Assembly: GCF_030147005.1 (NCBI RefSeq)
Contig: NZ_JASLAW010000095.1
Location: 1 to 64,000, forward strand
Source of the DNA: Pseudomonas sp.
GTDB lineage: Bacteria > Pseudomonadota > Gammaproteobacteria > Pseudomonadales > Pseudomonadaceae
DNA length: 64,000 nucleotides
Direction of reading: 5' to 3'
Part shown: positions 29,286 through 41,013 of the stretch, piece after piece
Layout of the letters: every line of letters begins with the position of its first letter
Position numbering within the stretch: the first letter of the stretch is position 1
The notes under the pieces: model-generated
What the model was told of the DNA's origin: nothing
Database searches by the model: none
Seen by the model: only the letters and a program-made list of their open reading frames with translations
Position numbers and translations under genes: made by a program

Positions 29286-30260
29286 ATGCCACCTCGAAAC
29301 CGTTCGGCACTGCCAGCATTGTGCCTGTCGCTGCTATTTACCAGCGCCTTTTATGTTCAAGCCGCCGACGCGCCGGCGCCAGTCGCCGAGAAACCCGCCG
29401 AGCGCCAGCCGTTGCCCGAGCGCAGCCAGGCAGAAGCCAACGCGCTCGAACGGCAAGTTGCACAACAGGAACAACAACAATTGCAGGCCGGCAGCGATTC
29501 GTTCCTGGCCCTGTGGAAGCCCGCCAACAGCGCTGAATCTCAAGGCGTGGTGATTATCGTGCCGGGGGCCGGCGAAAATGCTGACTGGCCGCAAGCAATC
29601 AGCCCGCTGCGCAGTAAATTGCCCGACGCTGCCTGGGGCACCCTCAGCCTGTCACTGCCCGACGTCAATCTCGATACGCTGCCGCCACGTGTCATCGAGC
29701 CGCCCAAAGCGGCGGTCGATACCAGCAGCAAAGACGGCAGCACGGTCGCCAAACCCGTCGAGCAGGCCGCCAGCGCGGAAGCCGAAGGCACTGACCCGGC
29801 AGTGGTGCCGGGCGCGGATGAACAGGACAAGACCGACGCCAAGCGTATCTTCGACCGGATCGACGCTGCCGTCGCCTTCGCCCAGACCCAGGGCGCCCGC
29901 AGTGTGGTACTGCTCGGTCATGGCACCGGCGCATGGTGGGCCGCGCGCTATCTGAGTGAGAAACAACCCGCCCAGGTGCAGAAGTTGGTAATGGTGGCGG
30001 GGAAGACACCCGCCGCTCGTCAACCGGACCTGCAGCAGTTGGCGCCGGCATTGAAAGTACCGACTGCGGATGTGTTCTATCAGGACGGCGCCCAGGACGG
30101 CAAAAACGCCCTGGCCCGTATCCAGGCTGCCAAACGCGGCAAGAATGACCGCTACAAGCAGGTGCAACTCCACGCCCTGCCCGGCAACGAGGCCGCCGAG
30201 CAGGAGCAGCTATATCGACGAGTGCGCGGATGGCTGAGCCCGCAGGCCAGTGCCGATTGA
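29286..30260 (+). CDS. DUF3530 alpha/beta-hydrolase-like exported protein
   Basis: Unknown function. The 324-residue product has a signal peptide (about 1-27, ending VQAAD), a Gln-rich coiled-coil-like stretch (about 48-70) and an alpha/beta-hydrolase-like fold with the elbow GHGTG at 211-215. The position normally held by the catalytic serine is Gly213, so it may not be an active serine hydrolase. The middle part (about 135-180) is a low-complexity linker. It diverges from the sensor kinase gene and ends next to a REPIN. Confidence 0.82.
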   Translation: MPPRNRSALPALCLSLLFTSAFYVQAADAPAPVAEKPAERQPLPERSQAEANALERQVAQQEQQQLQAGSDSFLALWKPANSAESQGVVIIVPGAGENADWPQAISPLRSKLPDAAWGTLSLSLPDVNLDTLPPRVIEPPKAAVDTSSKDGSTVAKPVEQAASAEAEGTDPAVVPGADEQDKTDAKRIFDRIDAAVAFAQTQGARSVVLLGHGTGAWWAARYLSEKQPAQVQKLVMVAGKTPAARQPDLQQLAPALKVPTADVFYQDGAQDGKNALARIQAAKRGKNDRYKQVQLHALPGNEAAEQEQLYRRVRGWLSPQASAD

Positions 30261-30290
30261 AGCCACTTGTCGAAAATGCTGCATAACCAA

Positions 30291-30382
30291 TGTGGGGGCG
30301 GGGCTCGCTCCCGTGGTGGCGGGGCGCCCGTCAGCGACGCGTCGACTGCCAGGCCGTTACGGGAGCAAGCTCCCTGGCCACA
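30291..30382. repeat. REPIN-like inverted REP pair
   Basis: The left arm TGTGGGGGCGGGGCTCGCTC (30291 on) and the right arm GGGAGCAAGCTCCCTGGCCACA (ending 30382) are inverted copies of a REP variant. The right arm includes the perfect dyad GGGAGC-AA-GCTCCC. It sits between convergent genes. Confidence 0.75.
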
Positions 30383-30458
30383 GGCTCAGCGTCGCACCAA
30401 CGTTGTGTCGATACCCATCAGCTGCGACATGTGCTGACTGACGTTCAGGCTGGCAATG

Positions 30459-31226
30459 TCAGCGAAAATCCCTGCGCTCGCGAATCAACGCATAGGCGCT
30501 ATGCAACTCACGGGTTCGCTCGGTAGCCTCGCGCACCTGCGCGGGGGTGGCGCCACTGCCGGCGATCTTGTCCGGGTGGTGGCGGCTGAGCAGGCGGCGA
30601 TAGGCACCCTTGATCGCCGACGGCTCAGTGGTTGCCGTCACGCCCAGGGTCCGCAACGCTTCCTGATAGGCCCCGACGCGATTGACCAACGGCTTGCGCG
30701 CCGGCGCGTAATCTGAAGCCAGGGCCTTGATCTGTTGCGGCGTCCAGCCCAGCCATTTGCCCCACAACTCGATCAGGTCACGCTCGGCATCATCCGCCCG
30801 GCCATCCGCCCAGGCCATGCGCCAGCAGGCACGTAAAATGCCCTCGGCGGCATGGGGTTGCGTCTTGAGCACGCGCAGATAACTGCGCACCCGGTCGGTG
30901 CCGGACTTGCCCCGATTAAAGGCCATGATGGCTCGGCGCTGGGCCGGCTCGGTCATATCCAGCGCGCGCATTTCCTGGCGCGCCTGTTGGATATGGCCAT
31001 CCACGATCCGGCCATTACTTTTGGCCAGACGTCCCAGCAGCACGAACAACAATTCATCGTTGCGTAACGCGGGGCGCCCGCCAAGGCGCTCGCGCAACTG
31101 CGCCCAGCTGCGCAATTGCAGGCGGCGGTCCAGCGCCTGCCCCAGTAATGCGCCCAACAAAGCCCCCGGAATACTGGCAATCGCAAAGCCAGCCCCGGCG
31201 CCGATCAGCGTCCCTGGCCACAACAT
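30459..31226 (-). CDS. djlA: DjlA-type co-chaperone (TerB plus DnaJ domain)
   Basis: Membrane-anchored DnaJ-like protein that would stimulate DnaK at the inner membrane. The 255-residue product has an N-terminal Gly-rich transmembrane segment (about 5-32), a TerB-like helical domain (about 55-170) and a C-terminal J domain with the HPD motif in HHPDKIAG (about residue 223). Its ATG lies 1 base after the murU stop, so it ends the amgK-murU-djlA operon. Regulation from the amgK promoter is likely. Confidence 0.9.
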   Translation of the reverse strand: MLWPGTLIGAGAGFAIASIPGALLGALLGQALDRRLQLRSWAQLRERLGGRPALRNDELLFVLLGRLAKSNGRIVDGHIQQARQEMRALDMTEPAQRRAIMAFNRGKSGTDRVRSYLRVLKTQPHAAEGILRACWRMAWADGRADDAERDLIELWGKWLGWTPQQIKALASDYAPARKPLVNRVGAYQEALRTLGVTATTEPSAIKGAYRRLLSRHHPDKIAGSGATPAQVREATERTRELHSAYALIRERRDFR

Positions 31227-31227
31227 G

Positions 31228-32924
<1,697 letters not shown>

Positions 32925-33054
32925 TACAAGGGTCTCCGACGGCGCTAGCCGTCAAGCGGGGCATGCTTTATTATCACGCATCTTTTTCAGACCATCGAGA
33001 GGCGTGCGGCCCAAACCGCGGGCAGATGGCACGCAGGAAGCCCGGACTAATAAG

Positions 33055-35829
33055 ATGGCATTGAAATCCCCCGCGTTTCGTAGAAAATTTCCGTTGCTGG
33101 TAACCGGCAGTCTGCTGGCCTTGCAACCTTTCGCCACCTCATTCGTGGTCGCCGCGGAACAGTATGACTGCTCAGTCTCTGCTTCGGGTGCCTGGGATTG
33201 CGCGCCGAAGACCGCCGCCGCCCCATTGCCACCGCGTCCGGTGCATGACGGTTCTGCCGTCAGCTCGGCCAACAGCACGCCGCAAGGCGAGGCTGGCGGC
33301 AGCGTCGACGCCGAGCCCAAGACCATGCTGGTCACCGAAGCCAAGGGCCGTGGGCTGCGTTCGCGCAGCAAAGACTACAGCCACCTGGACTGGGTGCCTC
33401 GCGAGAAGCTGACCGCAGCGCAACTGGCCGAAACCGGCCCGTACTGCGGCGGTGCCTACATCGAGCCGACTCGTCCAGGCATGAACGACAAGACGAACAA
33501 GAGCGATGCGCCGACCTTCATCGGTGCCAAGGCCTCTCGTTACGAGCAGGAACAGCAGGTTGCCACATTGGCCGGTGACGTCGTCATGCGCCAGGGCAGC
33601 ATGCAGTTGGAGTCCGACGAAGCCAACCTGTACCAGGCCGAGAACCGTGGCGAGCTGGCCGGCAACGTGCGTTTGCGCGACAACGGTGCGCTGATCGTGG
33701 GCGACCGTGCCCAGGTCCAGCTCGATACCGGCGCCGCCCAGATCGACAACGCCGAATACGTGATGCACAAATCACGCATCCGCGGTAACGCGCTGTACGC
33801 CAAGCGCGCCGAGAACGCGATCATCCGTCTCAAGGACGGTACTTACACCACCTGCGAGCCGGACAGCAACGCCTGGCAGCTCAAGGGCAACAACATCACG
33901 TTGAACCCGGCCACCGGTTTCGGTACGGCCACCAACGCGACGTTGCGGGTCAAGAACATCCCGATTCTGTACACCCCTTACATCTACTTCCCGATTGACG
34001 ACCGTCGTCAGTCAGGCTTCCTGCCGCCGAGCTTCAGCACCGGCAGTGAGACTGGGTTTACGCTGGTGACACCGTACTACTTCAACCTGGCACCGAACTA
34101 CGACGCCACGTTGTACCCGCAATACATGACCAAACGCGGCTTGTTGATGGAAGGCGAATTCCGCTACCTGACCAAGTCGAGTGAAGGGCAGTTTGGTGGG
34201 GCGTACCTGAACGACGATAACGACGAGCGCAAGAATCAGACCGACTACGAAAAAACCCGCTATATGCTCAATTGGCAGCACAGAGGTGGGTTGGATTCGC
34301 GCCTGACGTCCCAGGTGGATTACACCCGGATCAGCGATCCTTATTACTTCCAGGATTTGAAGTCGTTTGAGGAAGGAGTTGAGAGCCAGGATGCTCTCAA
34401 CCAGCAGGGCTCCTTGACGTATCGGGGCGACTCTTATCAGGCCCGCTTGAACGTCCAGTCCTATCAACTGGCAACAATCACTCAAATCACACCGTATGAT
34501 CGGTTGCCGCAGCTCACCCTGAACGGCCAACTGCCATTTCATCCGGGCGGCCTGGACTTCAGCTATGAAACTGAGGCCGTCCGCTTTGATCGGGATCTGG
34601 AGAACGGTAACTTTACCGATGAAAACGGACTCGTGACGCGTCGTCTCGATACCAACGTTACCGGCCTTACCCGAGCAAACGGTACACGCCTGAACCTGGC
34701 TCCAGCCGTGTCGTATCCGATGAACTGGTCCTACGGCTTCTTGACGCCGAAGTTGAAGTACGTCTATACCAAGTATGATCTTGACCTTGACGGTACAGGC
34801 AAGTCGCAATTGCCAGCAAACCAGAAATTTGAAAGCGCGCAAGATCGCGCCGTCCCTATCGCGAGCATCGACAGCGGCTTGTACTTCGACCGTAAAACCA
34901 ATTGGTTCGGTAAGGACTACAACCAAACCCTCGAACCTCGTGCGTTCTACCTCTACGTACCGAATAAAGACCAAACCGAGATCCCTGTTTTCGATACCAG
35001 CGAAAACTCGTTCAGCTACTCATCGCTGTTCCGTGATAACCGCTTCAGCGGCTCTGACCGGATCGGTGACGAGAACAAGCTGTCCTTTGGCCTTACTAGC
35101 CGTTGGATCGAGGAAAATGGCTTTGAACGCCAGCGCGCCTCCATCGGCCAAGCGATGTACTTCAAGGACCGCGAAGTCCAATTGCCAGGCGTCGACGCCA
35201 AGACGCGTGATGATGCGCATTCCAACGTTTCGCCAATTGCATTGGAATACGAGTTCCGCTTCAACCGCGACTGGCGCGCCACTGCCGACTACAACTGGGA
35301 TACCGACAGTCATAGCGCCCGCTCTGGCAGTGCGATGTTCCATTACCAGCCGGAAGACAACCCGAACAAGGTCGTCAACCTCGGCTATCGCTATCGCAAC
35401 GACCAGGTTGTTTACAACCAACTGACCGGCAAATGGCAGTTTGGTGGCGACTTCGGCCAGGAGGGTGATACGAACTTCGTGAAGGATTACTACAAAATCC
35501 AACAACACGACTTCTCGATGATGTGGCCGATCGTTCCGCAGTGGAACCTGATCACCCGCTGGCAGTATGACTATGCCCGCAACCGCACGCTGGAAGCCTT
35601 CGGTGGTTTCGAGTACGACAACTGCTGCTGGAAGCTTCGTGTCATCAACCGTTACTGGGTTTCCAACGACGAATATACGCAGCTCGCCCCTCAGAACGAA
35701 AAGGGTGACCACGGGCTCTTCTTCCAGATCGTCCTCAAAGGACTCGGCGGCCTGACCGGCGCCAAGGTAGAGAGCTTCCTCGACAAAGGCATTGAAGGTT
35801 ATCGTGAACGTGAAGACAAAGCTTTCTGA
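33055..35829 (+). CDS. lptD: LPS-assembly protein LptD
   Basis: Outer-membrane translocon that inserts lipopolysaccharide into the outer leaflet with LptE. The 924-residue product has a signal peptide (about 1-33), an N-terminal beta-jellyroll/OstA domain (about 160-290) and a large 26-strand barrel ending in Phe. Disulfide cysteines are visible: Cys39 and Cys49 near the N-terminus, Cys267 in TTCEPDS, and Cys857-Cys858 (NCCWK), matching the E. coli pattern. I chose the ATG at 33055 at the signal peptide; the frame is open upstream. It leads lptD-surA-pdxA-rsmA. Confidence 0.95.
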   Translation: MALKSPAFRRKFPLLVTGSLLALQPFATSFVVAAEQYDCSVSASGAWDCAPKTAAAPLPPRPVHDGSAVSSANSTPQGEAGGSVDAEPKTMLVTEAKGRGLRSRSKDYSHLDWVPREKLTAAQLAETGPYCGGAYIEPTRPGMNDKTNKSDAPTFIGAKASRYEQEQQVATLAGDVVMRQGSMQLESDEANLYQAENRGELAGNVRLRDNGALIVGDRAQVQLDTGAAQIDNAEYVMHKSRIRGNALYAKRAENAIIRLKDGTYTTCEPDSNAWQLKGNNITLNPATGFGTATNATLRVKNIPILYTPYIYFPIDDRRQSGFLPPSFSTGSETGFTLVTPYYFNLAPNYDATLYPQYMTKRGLLMEGEFRYLTKSSEGQFGGAYLNDDNDERKNQTDYEKTRYMLNWQHRGGLDSRLTSQVDYTRISDPYYFQDLKSFEEGVESQDALNQQGSLTYRGDSYQARLNVQSYQLATITQITPYDRLPQLTLNGQLPFHPGGLDFSYETEAVRFDRDLENGNFTDENGLVTRRLDTNVTGLTRANGTRLNLAPAVSYPMNWSYGFLTPKLKYVYTKYDLDLDGTGKSQLPANQKFESAQDRAVPIASIDSGLYFDRKTNWFGKDYNQTLEPRAFYLYVPNKDQTEIPVFDTSENSFSYSSLFRDNRFSGSDRIGDENKLSFGLTSRWIEENGFERQRASIGQAMYFKDREVQLPGVDAKTRDDAHSNVSPIALEYEFRFNRDWRATADYNWDTDSHSARSGSAMFHYQPEDNPNKVVNLGYRYRNDQVVYNQLTGKWQFGGDFGQEGDTNFVKDYYKIQQHDFSMMWPIVPQWNLITRWQYDYARNRTLEAFGGFEYDNCCWKLRVINRYWVSNDEYTQLAPQNEKGDHGLFFQIVLKGLGGLTGAKVESFLDKGIEGYREREDKAF

Positions 35830-37144
35830 GTGTTTGCGCCCGCTAGTGCTGGGCGCGCTGTTCCTGGGTGCCGCATCGGCGCATGCCGCGGTGCAACAGC
35901 TGGATAAAGTAGCGGCGATCGTCGATAACGACGTGATCATGCAGAGCCAGCTGGACCAACGGGTCAAGGAAGTTCAGCAAACCATCGCCAAGCGTGGCGG
36001 TGGTGTACCGCCGACCAGCGTCCTGGAACCTCAGGTGCTGGAACGTCTGATCGTCGAAAACCTGCAACTGCAGATCGGCGAACGGTCCGGCATCCGTATT
36101 TCGGACGAAGAGCTGAACCAGGCCGTCGGTACCATCGCTCAACGCAACAACATGAGTATCGATCAGTTCCGCGCAGCCCTGGCGCACGATGGCCTGTCCT
36201 ATGAGGACGCTCGTGACCAGATCAAGCGTGAAATGATCATCAGCCGTGTACGCCAGCGTCGCGTAGCGGAGCGGGTTCAGGTGTCGGAGCAGGAAGTGAA
36301 GAACTTCCTGGCCTCGGACCTGGGCAAGATGCAACTCTCCGAAGAGCTGCACCTGGCCAACATCCTGATCCCAACGCCAGACAGCGCCAACGCCGAGCAG
36401 CTTAATGCCGCCGCGGCCAAGACCAAGGCGATCTACGACCGCCTCAAGGCTGGTGCTGACTTCGCTCAAATGGCGATTGCCCAGTCCGGTAGCGACAACG
36501 CACTCGACGGCGGTGACATGGGCTGGCGTAAAGCCGCTCAACTGCCCCCCCCGTTCGACCGCGAGCTCAGTGCCATGAATGTGGGTGACATTACCCAGCC
36601 GGCACGCACCCCAGGCGGTTTTATCATTCTCAAGCTGCTGGGCAAGCGCGGCGGCGAGACCTCGCTCAAAGACGAAGTACACGTTCGTCACATCCTGGTC
36701 AAACCAAGCGAAATCCGCACCGAAGCACAAACCAAAGAGCTGGCCCAGAAGATCTATGACCGCATCGAAAACGGTGAAGACTTCGCCACCCTGGCCAAGA
36801 GCTTTTCGGAAGACCCGGGTTCTGCCCTCAACGGCGGCGACCTGAACTGGATCGATCCGAAAGCCCTGGTGCCCGAGTTCCAGCAGGTGATGGCCGATAC
36901 GCCGCAAGGCGTGCTGTCCAAACCCTTCAAGACCCAATACGGCTGGCATGTGCTGGAAGTCCTTGGCCGTCGCGCCACCGACAACACCAACCAGGCCCGC
37001 GAGCAACAAGCCTTGACCGTTCTGCGTAACCGCAAGTACGACGAAGAGCTGCAAACCTGGTTGCGTCAGATCCGTGACGAAGCCTACGTAGAAAACAAGC
37101 TGCCAGGCGCCGAGCAAACAGGCACCGACCAGGCAGTGCAGTGA
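35810..37144 (+). CDS. surA: Periplasmic chaperone and peptidyl-prolyl isomerase SurA
   Basis: Escorts outer-membrane proteins, LptD among them, through the periplasm. From the GTG at 35810 the product is 444 residues: signal peptide ending AHA (about 26), N-terminal SurA domain, two parvulin domains (starting about [10 protein letters not shown] and [10 protein letters not shown]) and a C-terminal helix. The gene overlaps the end of lptD. Starts are non-ATG: GTG 35810 is the usual homologue start, GTG 35804 has the better-spaced GAAGG, and TTG 35792 is also possible. It is translationally coupled to pdxA. Confidence 0.93.
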   Translation: MKTKLSECLRPLVLGALFLGAASAHAAVQQLDKVAAIVDNDVIMQSQLDQRVKEVQQTIAKRGGGVPPTSVLEPQVLERLIVENLQLQIGERSGIRISDEELNQAVGTIAQRNNMSIDQFRAALAHDGLSYEDARDQIKREMIISRVRQRRVAERVQVSEQEVKNFLASDLGKMQLSEELHLANILIPTPDSANAEQLNAAAAKTKAIYDRLKAGADFAQMAIAQSGSDNALDGGDMGWRKAAQLPPPFDRELSAMNVGDITQPARTPGGFIILKLLGKRGGETSLKDEVHVRHILVKPSEIRTEAQTKELAQKIYDRIENGEDFATLAKSFSEDPGSALNGGDLNWIDPKALVPEFQQVMADTPQGVLSKPFKTQYGWHVLEVLGRRATDNTNQAREQQALTVLRNRKYDEELQTWLRQIRDEAYVENKLPGAEQTGTDQAVQ

Positions 37145-38130
37145 AACCCCAGCGTTTCGCGGTAACACCCGGTGAGCCGGCCGGCATTGGTCCAGACCTG
37201 TGCCTGCTGCTCGCCTCGCAACCCCAGCCACATCCCCTGATTGCCATTACCAGCCGCGACCTGCTCCTTGAGCGGGCCGCGCAACTGGGTGTGGCCGTCA
37301 ATCTGCTGAGCGTCGCACCGGGCAACTGGCCAGACCTGCCAGCTCCGCCGGGCAGCCTGTATGTGTGGGACACCCCCCTGCAAGCCAAGGTAGTCGCCGG
37401 GCGACTGGACACGGCCAATGCGGCCTTTGTGCTGGAAACCCTGACCCGCGCCGGCCAAGGCTGCATCGACGGCGATTTCGCCGGCATGATCACCGCCCCC
37501 GTACATAAAGGCGTGATTAACGAATCCGGTATTGCCTTTTCCGGCCATACCGAATTCCTCGCCGAACTCACCCATACCGAACAAGTGGTAATGATGCTGG
37601 CCACCCGTGGCCTTCGCGTCGCTCTGGTCACCACCCATCTGCCGCTGCGCGATATCGCTGACGCCATCACCGCCGAGCGTATAGAACGCGTCACGCGTAT
37701 CCTGCACGCCGATCTGCAACACAAATTCGGCATTGCCCAACCGCGCATCCTGGTCTGTGGGCTCAACCCTCACGCCGGTGAAGGCGGCCATTTGGGCCAT
37801 GAAGAAATCGACATCATTGAACCGACATTAGAGCGTCTGCGCCAAGAAGGCATGGACCTGCGCGGCCCACTGCCTGCAGACACTCTGTTTACCCCCAAAT
37901 ATCTGGAGCACTGCGACGCAGTGCTGGCGATGTACCATGACCAGGGGCTGCCCGTGCTGAAATACAAAGGCTTCGGCGCCGCAGTCAACGTGACACTGGG
38001 CCTGCCGATCATCCGCACCTCCGTCGACCATGGCACTGCCCTGGACCTGGTGGGCAGCGGCAAGATCGATACCGGCAGCCTGCGTGTGGCCCTGGAAACC
38101 GCCTATCAGATGGCCGAGACCCGTATATGA
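37141..38130 (+). CDS. pdxA: 4-hydroxythreonine-4-phosphate dehydrogenase
   Basis: NAD-dependent enzyme of pyridoxal phosphate synthesis. The 329-residue product starts with [15 protein letters not shown], has [14 protein letters not shown] and metal-ligand histidines including [10 protein letters not shown] and [14 protein letters not shown]. Translation starts at GTG overlapping the surA stop (GTGA), and its own stop overlaps the rsmA start, so the four-gene run is translationally coupled. Confidence 0.96.
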   Translation: MKPQRFAVTPGEPAGIGPDLCLLLASQPQPHPLIAITSRDLLLERAAQLGVAVNLLSVAPGNWPDLPAPPGSLYVWDTPLQAKVVAGRLDTANAAFVLETLTRAGQGCIDGDFAGMITAPVHKGVINESGIAFSGHTEFLAELTHTEQVVMMLATRGLRVALVTTHLPLRDIADAITAERIERVTRILHADLQHKFGIAQPRILVCGLNPHAGEGGHLGHEEIDIIEPTLERLRQEGMDLRGPLPADTLFTPKYLEHCDAVLAMYHDQGLPVLKYKGFGAAVNVTLGLPIIRTSVDHGTALDLVGSGKIDTGSLRVALETAYQMAETRI

Positions 38131-38939
38131 CCGAGCATTACCAACACCGGGCGCGCAAGCGCTTCGGGCAAAACTTCCTGCACGACGCTGGCGTGATCGA
38201 CCGCATTCTGCGCTCTATCCATGCAAAACCCTGCGACCGCCTGCTGGAAATCGGCCCAGGCCAAGGCGCATTGACCCAAGGCCTGCTGGCCAGCGGCGGT
38301 CAACTGGACGTGGTTGAGCTGGATAAGGACCTGATCCCGATCCTCAACCAGCAGTTTGCCGACAAGCCCAACTTCAATCTGCACCAGGGCGACGCTTTGA
38401 AGTTCGACTTCAACAGCCTGAATGCCGCGCCTAACAGCCTGCGAGTAGTGGGCAACCTGCCGTACAACATCTCCACACCGCTGATTTTCCACCTGTTGAA
38501 TAACGCCGGCATCATCCGTGACATGCACTTCATGCTGCAAAAGGAAGTGGTGGAACGCTTGGCTGCCGGCCCAGGTGGCGGTGACTGGGGCCGTCTGTCG
38601 ATCATGGTTCAGTACCACTGCCGCGTCGAACACCTGTTCAACGTCGGCCCTGGCGCGTTCAACCCACCACCGAAGGTCGACTCGGCCATCGTGCGCCTGG
38701 TGCCCCATGCCGTACTGCCGCACCCGGCCAAGGACCACAAACTGCTTGAGCGCGTCGTGCGCGAGGCGTTCAACCAACGCCGCAAGACCCTGCGCAATAC
38801 GCTCAAGGCACTGCTGAGCAATGCTGAAATCGAAGCGGCTGGTATTGACGGCAGCCTGCGCCCCGAGCAACTGGACCTGGCCGCATTCGTGCGCCTGGCC
38901 GACCAGCTTGCGATCCAGCCCGTCACAGCAACGGAATAA
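38127..38939 (+). CDS. rsmA: 16S rRNA (adenine1518-N6/adenine1519-N6)-dimethyltransferase
   Basis: KsgA methylase that dimethylates two adenines near the 3' end of 16S rRNA as a ribosome-assembly checkpoint. The 270-residue product has [10 protein letters not shown], the SAM motif [11 protein letters not shown] (about 42-52) and NLPYNIST (motif IV). It overlaps pdxA by 4 bases and is followed by a REPIN that may end the operon transcript. Confidence 0.96.
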   Translation: MTEHYQHRARKRFGQNFLHDAGVIDRILRSIHAKPCDRLLEIGPGQGALTQGLLASGGQLDVVELDKDLIPILNQQFADKPNFNLHQGDALKFDFNSLNAAPNSLRVVGNLPYNISTPLIFHLLNNAGIIRDMHFMLQKEVVERLAAGPGGGDWGRLSIMVQYHCRVEHLFNVGPGAFNPPPKVDSAIVRLVPHAVLPHPAKDHKLLERVVREAFNQRRKTLRNTLKALLSNAEIEAAGIDGSLRPEQLDLAAFVRLADQLAIQPVTATE

Positions 38940-38944
38940 ACAAA

Positions 38945-39030
38945 TGTGGAGCGGGATTGCCCGCGATAGCGGTGTATCAGTCAACATTTGCAAACTGACA
39001 CGCCACCATCGCGGGCAAGCCGCTCCCACA
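38945..39030. repeat. REPIN (near-perfect long hairpin) after rsmA
   Basis: The arms TGTGGAGCGGGATTGCCCGC (38945 on) and GCGGGCAAGCCGCTCCCACA (ending 39030) are inverted. The interior also pairs: GGTGTATCAGT at 38971-38981 with ACTGACACGCC at 38994-39004. The 86-bp unit can fold almost end to end. Confidence 0.88.
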
Positions 39031-39069
39031 TTTTGAATGCGTTGCACCGGTCATCTCGCAGGCCGTCAC

Positions 39070-39112
39070 CCAGACACATGTCTGGCCTAGTGCCCTCCTC
39101 TTGGCCTAGACT
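39070..39112. promoter_or_regulatory. Palindrome and direct repeats upstream of apaG
   Basis: CCAGAC-N4-GTCTGG (39070-39085) is followed by TGGCCTAG twice with a 19-bp period (39083-39090 and 39102-39109). The second copy continues into CTAGACT, which resembles an RpoS-type -10 box. It lies about 50 bases before apaG and likely contains its promoter. Confidence 0.4.
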
Positions 39113-39157
39113 GATCCGCATCTGCTGTCCTCCGCTTTTGCTTTTAAGGCCTCTTGC

Positions 39158-39538
39158 ATGTCCGATCCTCGTTACCAGATCGACGTAAGCGTCGTCACCC
39201 GCTTCCTGGCGGACCAATCGCAACCTGAACACAACCGCTTTGCCTTTGCTTACACCATCACGGTGAAAAACAACGGGCTGGTGCCGGCCAAGCTGCTGTC
39301 ACGCCACTGGGTGATCACCGACGGTGACGGTCAAGTCGAAGAAGTACGCGGCGCGGGTGTCGTCGGCCAGCAACCGTTGATCGACATCGGCGCCAGCCAT
39401 ACCTACAGCAGCGGTACGGTGATGGCCTCCAAGGTCGGCACTATGCAAGGCTCGTATCAAATGAAAGCTACCGACGGCAAATTGTTCGACGCGATCATCA
39501 AGCCCTTCCGCCTGGCCGTGCCCGGAGCCCTGCACTGA
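39158..39538 (+). CDS. apaG: ApaG (DUF525) protein
   Basis: Small immunoglobulin-fold protein of unresolved role, often next to apaH. The 126-residue product has the family core [11 protein letters not shown] and the conserved GxGVVGxQP-like stretch ([19 protein letters not shown]). Its stop overlaps the apaH start (TGATG), so translation of apaH probably depends on it. Confidence 0.93.
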   Translation: MSDPRYQIDVSVVTRFLADQSQPEHNRFAFAYTITVKNNGLVPAKLLSRHWVITDGDGQVEEVRGAGVVGQQPLIDIGASHTYSSGTVMASKVGTMQGSYQMKATDGKLFDAIIKPFRLAVPGALH

Positions 39539-40389
39539 TGGCGACGTATGCGGTCGGTGACCTGCAAGGCTGCCTGGAGCCCCTCAAGTGCCTGCTCGAA
39601 CGCGTCAGCTTCGACCCGGCCAACGATCGTCTGTGGCTGGTCGGCGATTTGGTCAATCGTGGCCCACAGTCTCTGGAAACCTTGCGTTACCTCTATAACC
39701 TGCGCGATTCGCTGGTATGCGTACTGGGTAACCATGACCTGCACCTGCTCGCGGCCGGCCATAACATCGAACGCCTGAAAAAGGGCGATACCCTGCGGGA
39801 AATCCTCGAAGCACCGGATCGCGCCGAGCTGCTCGACTGGCTGCGTCGGCAAAAAATCATGCATTACGACGAAAGCCGCAATATGGCCCTGGTCCATGCA
39901 GGTATTCCGCCCCAGTGGACATTGAAAAAAGCCCTCAAATGCGCAGCCGAAGTCGAAAGCGCCCTGGCCGATGACAACCTGTACACCGCCTACCTCGACG
40001 GCATGTACGGCAACGAGCCGCTGAAGTGGGACAACGACCTCACCGGCGTCACGCGTCTGCGGGTGATCACCAATTATTTCACGCGCATGCGCTTCTGCAC
40101 CGCCGAGGGCAAACTCGACCTCAAAAGCAAGGAAGGCGCCGACAGTGCGCTGCCTGGCTATGAGCCCTGGTTTGCTCACAAGGAACGCAAAATCCGCGAC
40201 ACGAAAATCATCTTTGGTCACTGGGCGGCCCTGGAAGGCAAGTGCGACGAGCCCGGTGTTTTCGCCCTCGACACCGGCTGCGTGTGGGGCGGCGCCATGA
40301 CCCTGATGAACATCGACACCGGCGAGCGCATCAGCTGCCAGTGCGAATCCCCCCTGCCCACTACACAGCCGGCCGCCGCCAAGCCATAG
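39538..40389 (+). CDS. apaH: Symmetrical bis(5'-nucleosyl)-tetraphosphatase
   Basis: Metallophosphatase that hydrolyses Ap4A to two ADP and can decap Np4-capped RNA. The 283-residue product has the calcineurin-like motifs GDLQGC (residues 7-12), GDLVNRG and GNHD, then FGHWAALEG. It is coupled to apaG and 9 bases upstream of glpE. Confidence 0.96.
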   Translation: MATYAVGDLQGCLEPLKCLLERVSFDPANDRLWLVGDLVNRGPQSLETLRYLYNLRDSLVCVLGNHDLHLLAAGHNIERLKKGDTLREILEAPDRAELLDWLRRQKIMHYDESRNMALVHAGIPPQWTLKKALKCAAEVESALADDNLYTAYLDGMYGNEPLKWDNDLTGVTRLRVITNYFTRMRFCTAEGKLDLKSKEGADSALPGYEPWFAHKERKIRDTKIIFGHWAALEGKCDEPGVFALDTGCVWGGAMTLMNIDTGERISCQCESPLPTTQPAAAKP

Positions 40390-40398
40390 GAGCCCGCC

Positions 40399-40728
40399 AT
40401 GACAGAATTCAAACGTATCCCTCCCGAACAAGCCCAGATACTGCGCGAGCAAGGCGCTGTGGTCGTCGATATCCGTGACCAGCCAACGTATGCCGCGGCC
40501 CATATCAGCGGAGCCCAGCATCTGGACAACGTCAACATTGCCGACTTCATCCGCGCCGCCGACCTAGACGCGCCGGTGATCGTGGCGTGTTACCACGGTA
40601 ATTCCAGTCAAAGCGCTGCGGCCTACCTGGCCAGCCAAGGCTTCTCTGACGTCTATAGCCTGGACGGCGGCTTTGAGCTGTGGCGTACGACTTATCCTGC
40701 GGAAATTTCTTCAGGCGATTCGCAATAA
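40399..40728 (+). CDS. glpE: Thiosulfate sulfurtransferase GlpE (single-domain rhodanese)
   Basis: Cytoplasmic rhodanese moving sulfane sulfur to thiol acceptors. The 109-residue product has the active-site loop [10 protein letters not shown] with the persulfide cysteine near residue 65 and the C-terminal DGGFELW. GGAG precedes the ATG. It ends the apaG-apaH-glpE operon. Confidence 0.94.
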   Translation: MTEFKRIPPEQAQILREQGAVVVDIRDQPTYAAAHISGAQHLDNVNIADFIRAADLDAPVIVACYHGNSSQSAAAYLASQGFSDVYSLDGGFELWRTTYPAEISSGDSQ

Positions 40729-40816
40729 TTTTTTTCACACCCCGCTACCCCGCGTACCACTTGGGCTTGCGCCGTTTCTGACGAACGGCGCCGCCAAACT
40801 AATTACGCATCACGCC

Positions 40817-40843
40817 TTGACCTCCCCGATTCCGAACTATCCT
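40817..40843 (+). promoter_or_regulatory. Candidate promoter of the prkA operon
   Basis: TTGACC (40817-40822) and CTATCCT (ending 40843) are 15 bp apart in the 285-base gap before prkA. The -10 resembles the RpoS-preferred CTATACT, which fits the stationary-phase expression known for this trio, but the spacing is short. Confidence 0.35.
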
Positions 40844-41013
40844 TAAGCGCAGGCCATCCAAATCAGGGGAGAGCCGGTACACCGGCGGGCGGGTCATCGG
40901 TAGCGTTTAAGGGTGTTCTGGGGGGAAAACAGCCATTGGCGAACGTCAATGACTGCCAGCATCGACTGATTGATCCGTCGTCGGCTCCACGTATCGAGCG
41001 AGGTGACGACGTC

